64,000 nucleotides of DNA, from the NCBI GenBank assembly GCA_020073665.1, contig JAIQEU010000009.1, positions 1-64,000 of the forward strand, in the 5' to 3' direction. The notes under the pieces are model-generated. The model saw nothing but the letters and a program-made list of their open reading frames with translations, ran no database searches and was not told the DNA's origin. The position numbers and the translations under genes were made by a program. This document shows positions 25,816-35,243 of the stretch, one piece after another; positions within the stretch are counted from its first letter, which is position 1; every line of letters starts with the position of its first letter. This DNA is from Terriglobia bacterium. GTDB lineage: Bacteria; Acidobacteriota; Terriglobia; Terriglobales; Acidobacteriaceae.

Positions 25816-26550
25816 CTATCCGCCCGAGAGCACGAAGTTGACCGTAACCTGGGTCTCTACTTCCACCGGTTCGCCATTCAGAAAGTAGGGCCGATAACGC
25901 CATTGCCGGATGGCATTAAGCGCCGCCGGCACCAGCATCGGGTGGCCGCTGAGCACGCGCAGGTTTTCGATGCTGCCATCTTTGGCGATCACCGCCCGCA
26001 CCAGGACCTCGCCCTGAATGCGCGCGGCCTTGGCCAGCGGCGGATACTCCGGCTGCACGCGGTGAACGAGATAGGCCTCCATGGCGTGCGAGGTGATTGG
26101 TGCACGCACCACTGGCGCAGGCGGCACAATCACGCTGGGACCTTTCCCGACGGATTCAAACACCGGGTTGCGCGTCGCCGGACCGGGCATTCCGCCCGGG
26201 ACGAACCAGCCTCCCGGTACTTCCGCGGTGGGTGGCGGCGTGGTCTCGGTTATGTGCGCAACCACGGTGGGTATGTGAGTTGGCGTGAGCAGATGCTGGC
26301 CCATCATGTTGCTCTCAGACACCACGGGTATGTGCTCCTGTGCCGGCGGAGGCGCCGCTGGCCCTGGCGGTGGGGCGGGCGCAACCAGTGCCGCCATAAG
26401 CTGCAACTGTGGCAGGCCTTGGGTGTACAGGAAGGGAAGCAAGAGCAGCCCACCAACGGCGAGTGCCTGCACGGCGAATGAGGCCAGGGTGGTCCAGCCT
26501 TGGTGCGAACGATTGGCCCAGGGAGAGTCACACAGCAGATCGGCAAACAT
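25816..26550 (-). CDS. TonB-family energy-transducer-like protein
   Basis: The 244-residue protein starts at an ATG with AGGAGG upstream; the frame extends 27 codons further but without such a site. A single membrane segment lies at about residues 25-43 (LASFAVQALAVGGLLLLPFLY). A Pro-rich periplasmic stretch follows (APAPPPGPAAPPPAQ) and the C-terminal TonB domain of about 80 residues ends with YLVHRVQPEYPPLAKAARIQGEVLVRAVIAKDGSIENLRVLSGHP and WRYRPYFLNGEPVEVETQVTVNF. That domain contacts TonB boxes of outer-membrane receptors. No ExbB/ExbD genes are adjacent. It could energise receptors such as the one at 12723. Confidence 0.88.
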   Translation of the reverse strand: MFADLLCDSPWANRSHQGWTTLASFAVQALAVGGLLLLPFLYTQGLPQLQLMAALVAPAPPPGPAAPPPAQEHIPVVSESNMMGQHLLTPTHIPTVVAHITETTPPPTAEVPGGWFVPGGMPGPATRNPVFESVGKGPSVIVPPAPVVRAPITSHAMEAYLVHRVQPEYPPLAKAARIQGEVLVRAVIAKDGSIENLRVLSGHPMLVPAALNAIRQWRYRPYFLNGEPVEVETQVTVNFVLSGG

Positions 26551-26633
26551 GGCGGCCTCCTGAGATGGATTGCGATCACCTCTAAAGACACCGCGGCCTG
26601 CTGTTCCGCGCCGGCGCTGCGGCCGCAACACAA

Positions 26634-26664
26634 AAGAAAAAAGGCCGCAAGTAACGCGGCCTTT
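26634..26664 (-). terminator. Rho-independent terminator of ompH
   Basis: On the minus strand, AAAGGCCGC and GCGGCCTTT form a 9-bp stem with a 7-base loop, followed by a run of T residues. It lies 34 bases after the ompH stop and separates it from the TonB-like gene. Confidence 0.85.
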
Positions 26665-26697
26665 CGGGAACCTTCAGGGTGTTTCGGGTGTCGCGAA

Positions 26698-27420
26698 CTA
26701 TTTCGGAGGGGCAGTAGCCTGCGGCTTGGTGGCCGGAGTAGTTGCCGGCTTGGTGGTAGGGGCCGGCTTGCTGGCAGCAGGCTTGGACGCCGAGGGTGCA
26801 GGTGCGGGCACACCCGACTGCACGTTGTATGCATCCACGACAACCTTGGTGATATCCACAGACGGCCCGGCCCAAAGCACTGGTCCCTGTGGCCAGGGAT
26901 TCGAAGTGTCAATGATCACGCCGAAGCCGTTCTCGCCGGCGTACTTCACCAGCAGCGGCGCCATCTTCTGCAGAATCTTCTGGGCAATCTCGTTCTGCTG
27001 GTTCTGCGCATCGTCGCGGGCATCCTGCATGGCGCGCTCGAACGACTTCTGCTTCTGTTCGACCTGCTTCACCAGGGTGCCGCGGGATTCGTCGTTGAGC
27101 TTGTCCCCCTGGGTGTTGAGCTGTTTTTTCAAGCTCTCCAGCTCATCGTTCATGTTCTTCAGTTCGTTCTGCTTGGGCTCCAGCTTCTTGCTGAGCGCTT
27201 CGAAATCGCGCTGGCCTTCGTTGGTGGCAAAGATGGCCTGCTCCACGTTGATGGTGCCAATCTTGGTTCCGCCGGCACCGGTGGTGGTGGGAGCAGCCGC
27301 GGCCGCGCTGGGTGCGGATGGCATGGGCTGAGCGGCGGCAGCGCTATCGGTCTGCGCCAAGGCTGTAATCGAGATGATAAACGCGGCGGCAATCAGTACT
27401 CGCGCAAACTTGCTTGTCAT
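26698..27420 (-). CDS. OmpH/Skp-family periplasmic chaperone
   Basis: The 240-residue protein has a signal peptide (VLIAAAFIISITALAQ) and an Ala/Pro/Ser-rich linker. The Skp fold follows: a strand KIGTINVEQAIFATNEGQRDFEAL (about 52-75), long charged coiled-coil arms (LEPKQNELKNMNDELESLKKQLNTQGDKL and on to about 150) and the closing strand FGVIIDTSNPW. Skp holds unfolded outer-membrane proteins in the periplasm for BamA. A Pro/Ala/Lys-rich tail of about 35 residues is added. It lies 304 bases downstream of bamA on the same strand, the classic bamA-skp order, and ends in a strong terminator. Confidence 0.88.
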   Translation of the reverse strand: MTSKFARVLIAAAFIISITALAQTDSAAAAQPMPSAPSAAAAAPTTTGAGGTKIGTINVEQAIFATNEGQRDFEALSKKLEPKQNELKNMNDELESLKKQLNTQGDKLNDESRGTLVKQVEQKQKSFERAMQDARDDAQNQQNEIAQKILQKMAPLLVKYAGENGFGVIIDTSNPWPQGPVLWAGPSVDITKVVVDAYNVQSGVPAPAPSASKPAASKPAPTTKPATTPATKPQATAPPK

Positions 27421-27648
27421 GGGGTGGCTTTGAACTCCTTGAAATTGTCGGGAAATTGTTCAGATCTCTTCACAGGCAATGCTGGGCCGCATCCCGAAGT
27501 CTATCCACTCATTCGATGTGCCGGGAAAAGCGGGCCGGATTTTCAGCACCTCACGCCGAACCTGAAGGCGTGGTGGCCACCCCGTGCTCTGTCATTTTCA
27601 GGGTGTGGATGCCTAACATTATAGGAACACTCCGTGCTTAAGGTCAAA

Positions 27649-27716
27649 CTTCGCACTCCGCCCTCAGCCCTCGGACTTTAGACACCGGGACCGACGTATG
27701 AGGTCCGAGGCCTGAC
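27649..27716. repeat. Inverted pair of 7-base word arrays (CTCAGCC type)
   Basis: The 304-base gap between ompH and bamA holds no gene. At 27649-27683 five heptamers run in register (CTTCGCA, CTCCGCC, CTCAGCC, CTCGGAC, TTTAGAC). At 27696-27716 three inverse words follow (GTATGAG, GTCCGAG, GCCTGAC). The element lies just after the bamA stop and might form a hairpin at the 3' end of its mRNA. Confidence 0.62.
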
Positions 27717-27724
27717 ATCCGCTT

Positions 27725-30625
27725 CTAGAAAGTCGTCGCCACCGTAAAGCGAAAAGTCTTACGCGGTTCTCTCAACGTGTAGGTGGGGGAAGCCGCTGCA
27801 ATAGCCTGCTGGAAGGTGAAGTCGCCGGCTGCGCCCGCCGGGAACATCTCGCGCGTAATCCTGACCGGGGAATTCGCGCTGGTGTTTAAGCGCAGCGGGT
27901 TATACGCCCAGTAGATGCGGAACGGAGCGTTGATGACCGGCAGGAACATCTGCAACTCCAATCCGGCCGACATTCTGGGGACCCAGTTGGTCCCAGCCAC
28001 CGGTTGCAGAATTCCGGAAAACTGGATCGATTGCCCCCCCAGGCAATTCAGCACAAAATCCCGCACCGGACAGCCAAACTCCGTGTTATTGATGCTGTTC
28101 AATTGCCCGGAGGCAATGCGCAACTGTGAAGGCCGGATGATTGGGTCCACGCCGATATCCATGAACGGTGCCAGGGCAACCGGGCCGGCGATGGTAATGC
28201 GATATTCGACGTTGCCCACCAGTTGGGTGTCGCCACCCGGAAACACGATGCGCTCGAAGGGGATGGGAATGGTGTACGGACAGGGTTTTACCGCACAGTT
28301 GCCGGCATTCGGGTTGCTCGGATCCAGAGGTACCGTGCTGCCGTCCGGATTTCTCAGCGGAACATCGATCCGGCTGGGGAGGAACGAAACCGGCGAGATG
28401 GAACGGATGTCGAAGCCGCGCAGGTCATTCTCCCCGCCCAGATAGAAGCGCTCAAACGGCGGGGCAACCAACCCGCCGTACCCCGTCAGGTACGAGCCTT
28501 GAAAATTAATGCCCAGGGCGTTCCGCCCTTTGTTCATGGGGATGAAGTGCTTGTACTGGATGATGGGGCGCACCGATTTCACGGTCCCGCCGATTCCGGC
28601 AATTTCCCCCCCCAGGAACATGCTGGTTCCATGGTGTGGTGAATACGCGCTGTCCAGCCGGTTAGACGAAAAACTGGGCAGAATCTTGCTGGTGATAATG
28701 CCGTTCAACGAGTTTGGCCCGGTGATTCCGGAGAATGCCAGATTCTCAAATAATGTTCGAGAAGCCGCGCTGAGCGCGGTCACCGAGGAGCGGTCGAAAG
28801 AATAGGTGATACCCACCCGCTTGAAGGAACGGTGCAGCGGGTAGCTCAGCGAGGTGGTGAATCCCGTACTCGCCTGGGTGTAGTTCTGCAGGTTCTGCAG
28901 GAATGGTGACGGCAAGTTGAGTCGTTGTCCGGTCAGAATCTGGGTTTGCTGCGCTTGGTCGAAGTTGTAACGGCGCGTGTACACGGTGAAACCCAGTTGC
29001 AGCGGGCGGTCCCAAAGATAAGGCTCGGTGAAGCCGAAGAGCAAGTCGCGCTGACGGTTGCCGATATTGGCCTGCACCGTGAGGGTCTCGCCTAGTCCGA
29101 GAAAGTTGTTGGTGCTATAGCTGAGCCCGATGAAAGAACCGGACAAGCCGCTGACGCCGCCGGTCAGGCCGATGCTGTTCTTGCCCTTCTCATGCACCTT
29201 GAGGGTCAGGTCGACGGTCCCGTCTTTCTCGTTCAGGTGCCGGTCCGTGACGTTGGGGTCGTCGGGCTTGAGCTGATCAAAATAGCCCAACTGGTTAAGT
29301 CGTAACAGGCTCAGTTCCCACAACCGGGAGTTGTAGACCTGACCCTCTTCGAGTGCGATTTCGCGGCGGATGACCTTGTCTCGCGTGGTGGTATTGCCGG
29401 TGAACTCGATTCGTCGTACATAGAACTGCTTGCCCTCATCCACGTCTATTTCGAGGAAAACCTGTTTCTTGTTCTCATCGAAGGTGGTGTTGGGGATGGA
29501 CGTGAAATTGATGTATCCCAGCTCTCCGTACGCCTTGCGCAGGCTCTCCAACCCCTTCGCGATTTTTTCGCGGCTGAAGATCTCTCCGTCCTTAATCGCA
29601 AACAAGCGGCGCAGGGCTGCGGTGTTGGTGACCGCTTTATTGTTCTTGAAGGTGATGCTGCCCAGGGTGTAGCGCTCGCCTTCTTCAATGGGAATGGTGA
29701 TATCGACCGCTTTGCCCGGCCCTTTCATCAGCAACGGAATGTGAACGCCGGTGTGCCCGGTATCGCGTATCGCGGTTTTGGGATCCTGCACCAGCACCTT
29801 GAAGTAGCCACGATTCTGATACTCACTGCGCACCCGCTCGGTATCTTCGTCGAGCTTGCTGGCGTCATAGGTTTTCGCGAACAGACCCTCCAGGAAGATG
29901 GAGTGGGGGATCCCAAGGGGCTTCAGATTCTTCATCGCGCGGCGCAGGGTGCGGCTGTTGACGTTCTTGTTGCCTTCGAACTTGATACGGCCCACCTTGA
30001 CCTTGGGGCCTTCCTTGACCACGAACGTCACGCTGACGGCGGCGGGCGGAATGGGGTGAATCTCGGTGCGCACGGTCGCGAACTGGCGGCCATGCTCGGA
30101 AAGCAGCTCTCGGAGGGTGACTTCGGCTTTCTTGATCTTGGTGGGATCGTACTGGCTCTCCGGCGACAGTCCCACCTTCCGTTCTTTGAAGCGGTCCAGC
30201 ACGTCGCTGGTCGAAACCGAACTGAGTCCGGTGTAAGTGATCTCGCGGATGGTGGGTCGCTCTTTCACGTAAACGTGAATCAGCCAGCCCTTGGGGGTCT
30301 GTTCCCGTTCGAATCGTATGTCCTCGAAGTACCCCGTATTCCACAACGAGTTGAAATCGCGCTCGATGGCTGCCTGGTCGTAAATGTCGCCGGGCCGGGT
30401 GAAGATGCGCGCCTTGATGGTGTCGGCGGGGATACGGCGATTGCCGCGAATGTCGACGCCGGTAATCACATCCTGCTGCGCGAAGGCCAGCGACGCTGAC
30501 AGGAGCAGGCCGAGCAACAGCGCGAGTGCGCGCCGCCTGACCCCAGAACATCTTGAGAATGAGCAGGATGGAAGGGCCGCGAGAGCCAGGGCAAGCCGCG
30601 CGCGGCCACCCCTGCTCTTCGTCAC
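27725..30625 (-). CDS. bamA: Outer-membrane protein assembly factor BamA
   Basis: The 966-residue protein (E. coli BamA is 810) carries a long basic N-terminus, then a hydrophobic signal (ALALLLGLLLSASLAFAQ, about 33-50). POTRA repeats follow from QDVITGVDIRGNRRIPADTIKARIFTRPGD through several segments of the form VKVGRIKFEGNKNVNSRTLRRAM, FYVRRIEFTGNTTTRDKVIRREIALEEGQVYN. The C-terminal barrel contains the L6-type region LRGFDIRSISP and ends in a Phe (RFTVATTF). It folds beta-barrel proteins into the outer membrane. The start is a GTG at 30625 with AGGA upstream; an alternative start closer to the signal peptide cannot be excluded. Followed by ompH. Confidence 0.93.
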   Translation of the reverse strand: MTKSRGGRARLALALAALPSCSFSRCSGVRRRALALLLGLLLSASLAFAQQDVITGVDIRGNRRIPADTIKARIFTRPGDIYDQAAIERDFNSLWNTGYFEDIRFEREQTPKGWLIHVYVKERPTIREITYTGLSSVSTSDVLDRFKERKVGLSPESQYDPTKIKKAEVTLRELLSEHGRQFATVRTEIHPIPPAAVSVTFVVKEGPKVKVGRIKFEGNKNVNSRTLRRAMKNLKPLGIPHSIFLEGLFAKTYDASKLDEDTERVRSEYQNRGYFKVLVQDPKTAIRDTGHTGVHIPLLMKGPGKAVDITIPIEEGERYTLGSITFKNNKAVTNTAALRRLFAIKDGEIFSREKIAKGLESLRKAYGELGYINFTSIPNTTFDENKKQVFLEIDVDEGKQFYVRRIEFTGNTTTRDKVIRREIALEEGQVYNSRLWELSLLRLNQLGYFDQLKPDDPNVTDRHLNEKDGTVDLTLKVHEKGKNSIGLTGGVSGLSGSFIGLSYSTNNFLGLGETLTVQANIGNRQRDLLFGFTEPYLWDRPLQLGFTVYTRRYNFDQAQQTQILTGQRLNLPSPFLQNLQNYTQASTGFTTSLSYPLHRSFKRVGITYSFDRSSVTALSAASRTLFENLAFSGITGPNSLNGIITSKILPSFSSNRLDSAYSPHHGTSMFLGGEIAGIGGTVKSVRPIIQYKHFIPMNKGRNALGINFQGSYLTGYGGLVAPPFERFYLGGENDLRGFDIRSISPVSFLPSRIDVPLRNPDGSTVPLDPSNPNAGNCAVKPCPYTIPIPFERIVFPGGDTQLVGNVEYRITIAGPVALAPFMDIGVDPIIRPSQLRIASGQLNSINNTEFGCPVRDFVLNCLGGQSIQFSGILQPVAGTNWVPRMSAGLELQMFLPVINAPFRIYWAYNPLRLNTSANSPVRITREMFPAGAAGDFTFQQAIAAASPTYTLREPRKTFRFTVATTF

Positions 30626-30743
30626 TGCAGGGCTTTCCTGATGATAACGAAGAATCGCGACTACCTCAGATGCTGGGAGTATGGAAAACGGCCATTATAC
30701 GGTAGAGCAGTGGGCACCGTCCAAGTTCAAGCGCCTCATTCCA

Positions 30744-32882
30744 CTAAGATGCCGGCTTGGAGGGCTCCACCTCCACCAAGACGGAATAAAATGTGGCCGA
30801 GTTGCCTAGGTCGGTGAGTTTTTCAGAAGTCAGCACGTTAATGTTCCGGCCCTGGCTAGTAAGTTTTGCCCAATACAGCCGCGCGCAGACCACTCCGGGC
30901 TGCACCGTGCCGTCCACCCGTGCCTTCAGCAGGATGTCTCCCCGGTGGTTGAACACCCGCACGGGGTCGCCATCAGCGATGCCCCGGCTCTGGGCATCAT
31001 GGTGGCTGATCTCCAGCAGTCCAGGCTCTTCCATCTCCTGCACCACCGGCAGGTTAGAGAAAGTCGAGTTAAGAAAATTGTCGGACTTGCGTGCCAGCAG
31101 TTCCAGTGGAAACGGCGTTGCCAGTGAACCATGCCGCGACTCGGCAGGCGGCTTGAATTCGACCACCGGATCCAAGCCCAGAGCTTTGAGCGATTCGTTG
31201 TACAGCTCGGCTCTACCACTGGGCGTGGCGAAGTTGCCGTGAGCGAAGGGAAGGAAAGCATCCGTCTCTGGCGGTTGGAGGCCAGCCGCCCCGGGCGATT
31301 GGGCAAAGTTCATTCGCACGTGCCCCTCGCGCTCCAGCCGTGGCCGGTCAATTCCCCTGAGCCATGGATTATTCGAGGCGAGCGCGGAGTCGATCATCTC
31401 GTCCACAGATTCGTGGAAGCAATCGTCGTCGAAGCCCATTCGCTCCGCCAAGCTCCGGAACACTTCTACGTTGGACCGGCATTCGCCTAGCGGGTCGATA
31501 GCCTGGTGCGACATCTGCACAAAGTAGTGGCCGTAGCCCAGCTGCAAGTCCTTGTGCTCAAAGAATGTGGTTGCGGGTAGAAGGATATCGGCGTAGTCGG
31601 TGGTGTCGGTGAAGAACTGTTCGTGCACGACCGTAAACAGGTCCGGCCGCCGCAGGCCGCGGATCACCTCGTTATGGTTGGGGCAAACTGCCGCGGGATT
31701 GGAGTTGTAAACGAACATTGCCTTGACCGGAGGATGGTCGAGCGTGTTCAGGGCCTTGCCCAACTCCACCATGTTGACGACCCGCGCCGCGCGGCCCAGC
31801 GCAGCGGTCATCAGGTCAGGACGGTCCAGCGCGTCCCGGTTCAGCCCCCAGGCGCCGCTGAGCGAAAGCTGCAGGCCCCCGCCGACCTGTTTCCAAGAGC
31901 CGGTGATGCAGGGCAACATGGCGACAGCGCGGGTCGCCATCCCGCCACCTTCCGAGCGCTGTACACCATAGTTTAGCCGGATGGCCGCGGGCGCAGTGGT
32001 CGCGTACTCCCGCGCCAGCTTCACAATGTCGGCCGCGGCAATTCCTGTCCACTGCGCCACACGCTGGGGCGGATACTCCTGCACCTTCCGGCGAAGCTGG
32101 TCGAAGCCCAAGGTGTAACGGGCGACATAGTCGGCGTCGTACAGGCTTTCATTGATGATGACGTGCATCATGCCCAACGCCAGCGCCGCATCGGTGCCGG
32201 GATTGATAGGGAGATACCAGTCCGCGCATTGCGCGGTGCGGGTGCGGTAGGGGTCAATGACCACCAGTTTGGCGCCGTTCCGGCGGGCTTCCTCGACGAA
32301 GGGCCACAGGTGGACATTGTTGCCGTGAATGTTCGCGGCCCAGCCAATGATGTAGCGCGAGTGGCGGAACTGCTCCGGTTCGGTTCCCAGCTTCACCCCG
32401 AGGACAGACTTCAGCCCCGCTTCTCCGGCCGCCGAGCAGATGGTGCGTTCAAGCTGCGAAGCTCCCAGACGGTGGAAAAAGCGGCGATCCATGGAAGAGC
32501 CGCTCAATACTGCCAGCGTGCCGCCGTAGGAATAGGGAAGAATGGCTTCGCTGCCGAATTCGGCAATGATGTTCTTGAACTGGCTGCTGATCTCGTCGAG
32601 CGCCTCGTCCCAACCGATCCGCTTCCAGGTATTGATGGCGCGGTTGCCGCTGCCCGCGGGCGCTGGCCCTTTCGGCCCAACCCGCCGCATTGGGTACAGA
32701 ACGCGATCGGGGGAGTACACGCGGTCGAGGTACTTGGCCACCTTGGCGCACAGAAATCCGCGGGTTACGGGATGCGCCGGATCGCCCTGGATGCGGGTGG
32801 CGCGTCCACCCTCAACCGTGATCAAGACCCCGCACGCATCCGGACAGTCATGCGGGCAGGCCGCGTGGACCACCTTCTTCAT
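30744..32882 (-). CDS. Molybdopterin-dependent oxidoreductase with 4Fe-4S site
   Basis: The 712-residue protein belongs to the DMSO-reductase/formate-dehydrogenase superfamily. Cys9-x3-Cys13-x3-Cys17 and Cys45 (GFLCAKV) bind a 4Fe-4S cluster. Regions typical of bis-MGD binding are WDEALDEISSQFKNIIAEFGSEAILPYSYGGT, YIIGWAANIHGNNVHLWPFVEEARRNGAKLVVIDPY, LNYGVQRSEGGGMATRA and the C-terminal molydop-binding domain from about 590 (LLARKSDNFLNSTFSNL, DGDPVRVFNHRGDILLKARV). No Tat signal is seen, so it is cytoplasmic. No electron-transfer partner gene is adjacent. It is the kind often annotated simply as molybdopterin oxidoreductase; the substrate is unknown. Confidence 0.88.
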   Translation of the reverse strand: MKKVVHAACPHDCPDACGVLITVEGGRATRIQGDPAHPVTRGFLCAKVAKYLDRVYSPDRVLYPMRRVGPKGPAPAGSGNRAINTWKRIGWDEALDEISSQFKNIIAEFGSEAILPYSYGGTLAVLSGSSMDRRFFHRLGASQLERTICSAAGEAGLKSVLGVKLGTEPEQFRHSRYIIGWAANIHGNNVHLWPFVEEARRNGAKLVVIDPYRTRTAQCADWYLPINPGTDAALALGMMHVIINESLYDADYVARYTLGFDQLRRKVQEYPPQRVAQWTGIAAADIVKLAREYATTAPAAIRLNYGVQRSEGGGMATRAVAMLPCITGSWKQVGGGLQLSLSGAWGLNRDALDRPDLMTAALGRAARVVNMVELGKALNTLDHPPVKAMFVYNSNPAAVCPNHNEVIRGLRRPDLFTVVHEQFFTDTTDYADILLPATTFFEHKDLQLGYGHYFVQMSHQAIDPLGECRSNVEVFRSLAERMGFDDDCFHESVDEMIDSALASNNPWLRGIDRPRLEREGHVRMNFAQSPGAAGLQPPETDAFLPFAHGNFATPSGRAELYNESLKALGLDPVVEFKPPAESRHGSLATPFPLELLARKSDNFLNSTFSNLPVVQEMEEPGLLEISHHDAQSRGIADGDPVRVFNHRGDILLKARVDGTVQPGVVCARLYWAKLTSQGRNINVLTSEKLTDLGNSATFYSVLVEVEPSKPAS

Positions 32883-32943
32883 GGTCTTGAGATTATAAGG
32901 TCAATCGGGTGAAAAGCCACATCGAGAAGCGAGGTCATAACAC

Positions 32944-33038
32944 GCGTTGGTTGTAAGGTTGTGGGGGCAGAAGGTGGCCTTTTCGGGCCGAGTGCCGCGC
33001 GGAAGCGCCGCCTGCTCTTGACCAACGACCAACGACTA
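32944..33038. repeat. Inverted pair of 7-base word arrays (ACGACCA type)
   Basis: At 33018-33038 three heptamers in register (TTGACCA, ACGACCA, ACGACTA) run into the frr stop codon. At 32944-32964 inverse words (GCGTTGG, TTGTAAG, GTTGTGG) occur. Between them is a short GGCC/GGCC hairpin. The element separates frr from the molybdopterin gene. Confidence 0.6.
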
Positions 33039-33626
33039 CTTGATTTCCATCACTTCCCTTTCCTTCACCTTGCTCATGTCTTCCATCTTCTTGATCTCGT
33101 CGTCGGTCAGCTTCTGGATCTCGTCCAGCGCGCGTTTCTCTTCGTCTTCGGTGATCTTCTTGTCTTTCATCGCTTTCTTGATAGCGTCATTGCCGTCGCG
33201 GCGAATGTTGCGTACCGCGGTGCGGTGTTCCTCGAGCACCCGGTGCAGGTGCTTGACCATGTCCTTGCGCCGTTCCTCGGTGAGCGGCGGGACGGGCACG
33301 CGAATCAGCTTGCCGTCGTTCATGGGGTTCAGGCCGAGGTCGCCGGCGCGAATCGCCTTTTCAATCGCCCCCAGCGATGTGGGGTCGAAGGGCTGCACGG
33401 TGATTAACTGGGCTTCTGGGGCGTGTACCTGGGCGATCTGGTTGAGCGGCATCTGCGATCCGTAATAGTCCACGCTGACGGCGTCCAGCATGTGCACCGA
33501 AGCGCGCCCGGTGCGGGTGGCCGCCATGGCCTTGCGGAAGTCCTCTACTGCCTTATCCATCCGGGTTTTGAGTTGGACGTACGTTTCTTTGAGGCCGGCT
33601 ACCGCCGCCATGCTGCTTTGAGCCAT
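33036..33626 (-). CDS. frr: Ribosome recycling factor
   Basis: The 196-residue protein (usual about 185) splits post-termination ribosomes together with EF-G. The family pattern is clear: MDKAVEDFRKAMAATRTGRASVHMLDAVSVDYYGSQMPLNQIAQVHAPEAQLITVQPFD, then IRAGDLGLNPMNDGKLIRVPVPPLTEERRKDMVKHLH, and a charged C-terminal coiled coil with IQKLTDDEIKKMEDM. In most bacteria it follows pyrH in rpsB-tsf-pyrH-frr. Here a two-gene plus-strand insertion (M16 peptidases) lies between pyrH and frr, so frr must have its own promoter in the 246 bases upstream. Confidence 0.95.
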   Translation of the reverse strand: MAQSSMAAVAGLKETYVQLKTRMDKAVEDFRKAMAATRTGRASVHMLDAVSVDYYGSQMPLNQIAQVHAPEAQLITVQPFDPTSLGAIEKAIRAGDLGLNPMNDGKLIRVPVPPLTEERRKDMVKHLHRVLEEHRTAVRNIRRDGNDAIKKAMKDKKITEDEEKRALDEIQKLTDDEIKKMEDMSKVKEREVMEIK

Positions 33627-33872
33627 TGGTCAGCTCCGCAATCGGAATGATCAAAACGTTGCATTATAAACCCAAGGTCAGCGTTCCTGCGGAGTTAAGC
33701 CTTCGGGCGCGACCGCGGCTAACCACTTCACCGCCAGCACGTCCATCCAAGGGTCAGGGAAATACCACTACCGTAGTCCCCGCGCTTGACACCGGCGCAG
33801 ATTGCTCGTTAGCTTGGATGCTTCCCGCCCGCGGTCTTCCATGGAGACATGTCCGGCGCCTGCGAGGGCTTC

Positions 33873-35243
33873 ATGAATAAATATCTCGTCCGTCTTACGC
33901 TTGCCTGCTTTTCTCTCTTCATCACATCGGCTTTCGCAGCGGATGCTGGTCTTCCGCGCGTAGCTTTCACCGAAACCCGCCTGGATAACGGGCTGCGGGT
34001 GATCCTGGCGCCCGATCACAGTGCTCCGGTGCTGGCGGTCAACGTGATTTATGACGTGGGCTCGCGCAACGAGCGTCCGGGACGCACCGGCTTTGCGCAT
34101 CTGTTCGAGCACATGATGTTTCAGGGCTCCGAGAACGTGGGCAAAGGCGAACACTTCATGCTGCTGGAGAACAACGGGGGCGACTTCAACGGCACCACCA
34201 ACGAGGACCGCACCACCTACTTCGAAATTGTCCCCAAGAACCAGCTGGACCTCGCTCTGTTCCTTGAGGCGGACCGCATGGGCAAGCTGGCGGTTAACCA
34301 GGTCAATCTGGATAACCAGCGCAACGCGGTGCAGGAAGAGCGCCGCCTGGGCATCGACAACCAGCCTTACGGCAAGGCGCAGCTGGAGATTGACAATCTC
34401 ACCTACGACTGCTTCGCCTACAAGCACTCTACGATCGGTTCCATGGCGGACCTGAACGCCGCCAATCTCCAGGACGTCCAGGACTTCTTCCGCACCTACT
34501 ATGCGCCCAACAATGCTGTGCTTTCGCTGGTGGGAGACTTCGACCCCGCAGAAGCTATTGAGAAAGTGAAGAAGTATTTCGGCGCGATCGCCCGCCAGCC
34601 CGCACCTCCGCCCCCACCCGTCTGCGAGGAAGACCGCTACGGTGAGCGGCGGGAGACGGTCATGGACCCGCTTGCACGGCTGCCTCTGCTGATCATTTCC
34701 TACCAGATTCCCCCCGGTAACACGCCCGATAACTACGCCGCCCGCGTGCTAGGCGACGTACTCGGGACAGGGAAGAGTTCCCGCTTCTACCAGCATCTGG
34801 TCAAAGACAAGCAACTGGCGACCGATGTGGGCGTGCAAGTGGACGCGCGCCGCGGCATAAGTTCGTTCTACATCAATGCCACCCCTCGACCGGGGGTGAA
34901 TCCGGAGGATATGGAAAAGGCGATCTATGAGGAACTCGATGCTGTCGCCAAGAGCGGCGTCAGCAACGACGAGATCGAAAAGGCGCGCATGCAGTTCCGG
35001 CACCGCATGGTACAAGGGCGTGAGTCAGCCCTCATCACGGCGATACGCCTGGGGCAATATGCGGTCTACTTCAACGATCCTGACCTGATCAATACCATGG
35101 TTGCCAAATACAACGCAGTAACCACCGAAGACGTGAAAACTGCCGCACGGAAGTACTTCGTCGTTAACCAGCGCGCCGTAGTGGTCGCGATGCCAGAACC
35201 CCAGGCCGGATCGGCCGCCGGGCAACCAGGAGGCCAGCAATGA
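33873..35243 (+). CDS. M16-family zinc peptidase, catalytic subunit
   Basis: The 456-residue protein has a signal peptide (LVRLTLACFSLFITSAFA) and is probably periplasmic. The inverted zinc motif HxxEH is HLFEH at residues 76-80, and the third ligand fits Glu155 in AVQEERRLG, 75 residues later as in the family. The second half (LGTGKSSRFYQHLVKDKQLATDVGVQVDARRGISSFYI) lacks the GYxYG of complete enzymes. The ATG at 33873 is preceded by GAGGG; an upstream in-frame ATG is less likely. Its stop overlaps the next start (ATGA), implying coupled translation of a two-subunit peptidase. Confidence 0.88.
   Translation: MNKYLVRLTLACFSLFITSAFAADAGLPRVAFTETRLDNGLRVILAPDHSAPVLAVNVIYDVGSRNERPGRTGFAHLFEHMMFQGSENVGKGEHFMLLENNGGDFNGTTNEDRTTYFEIVPKNQLDLALFLEADRMGKLAVNQVNLDNQRNAVQEERRLGIDNQPYGKAQLEIDNLTYDCFAYKHSTIGSMADLNAANLQDVQDFFRTYYAPNNAVLSLVGDFDPAEAIEKVKKYFGAIARQPAPPPPPVCEEDRYGERRETVMDPLARLPLLIISYQIPPGNTPDNYAARVLGDVLGTGKSSRFYQHLVKDKQLATDVGVQVDARRGISSFYINATPRPGVNPEDMEKAIYEELDAVAKSGVSNDEIEKARMQFRHRMVQGRESALITAIRLGQYAVYFNDPDLINTMVAKYNAVTTEDVKTAARKYFVVNQRAVVVAMPEPQAGSAAGQPGGQQ

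Noticed and set aside
25130-25888. 252-codon plus-strand frame opposite alr and the TonB-like gene
   Set aside because: It spans parts of two well-supported minus-strand genes and has no recognisable domain.
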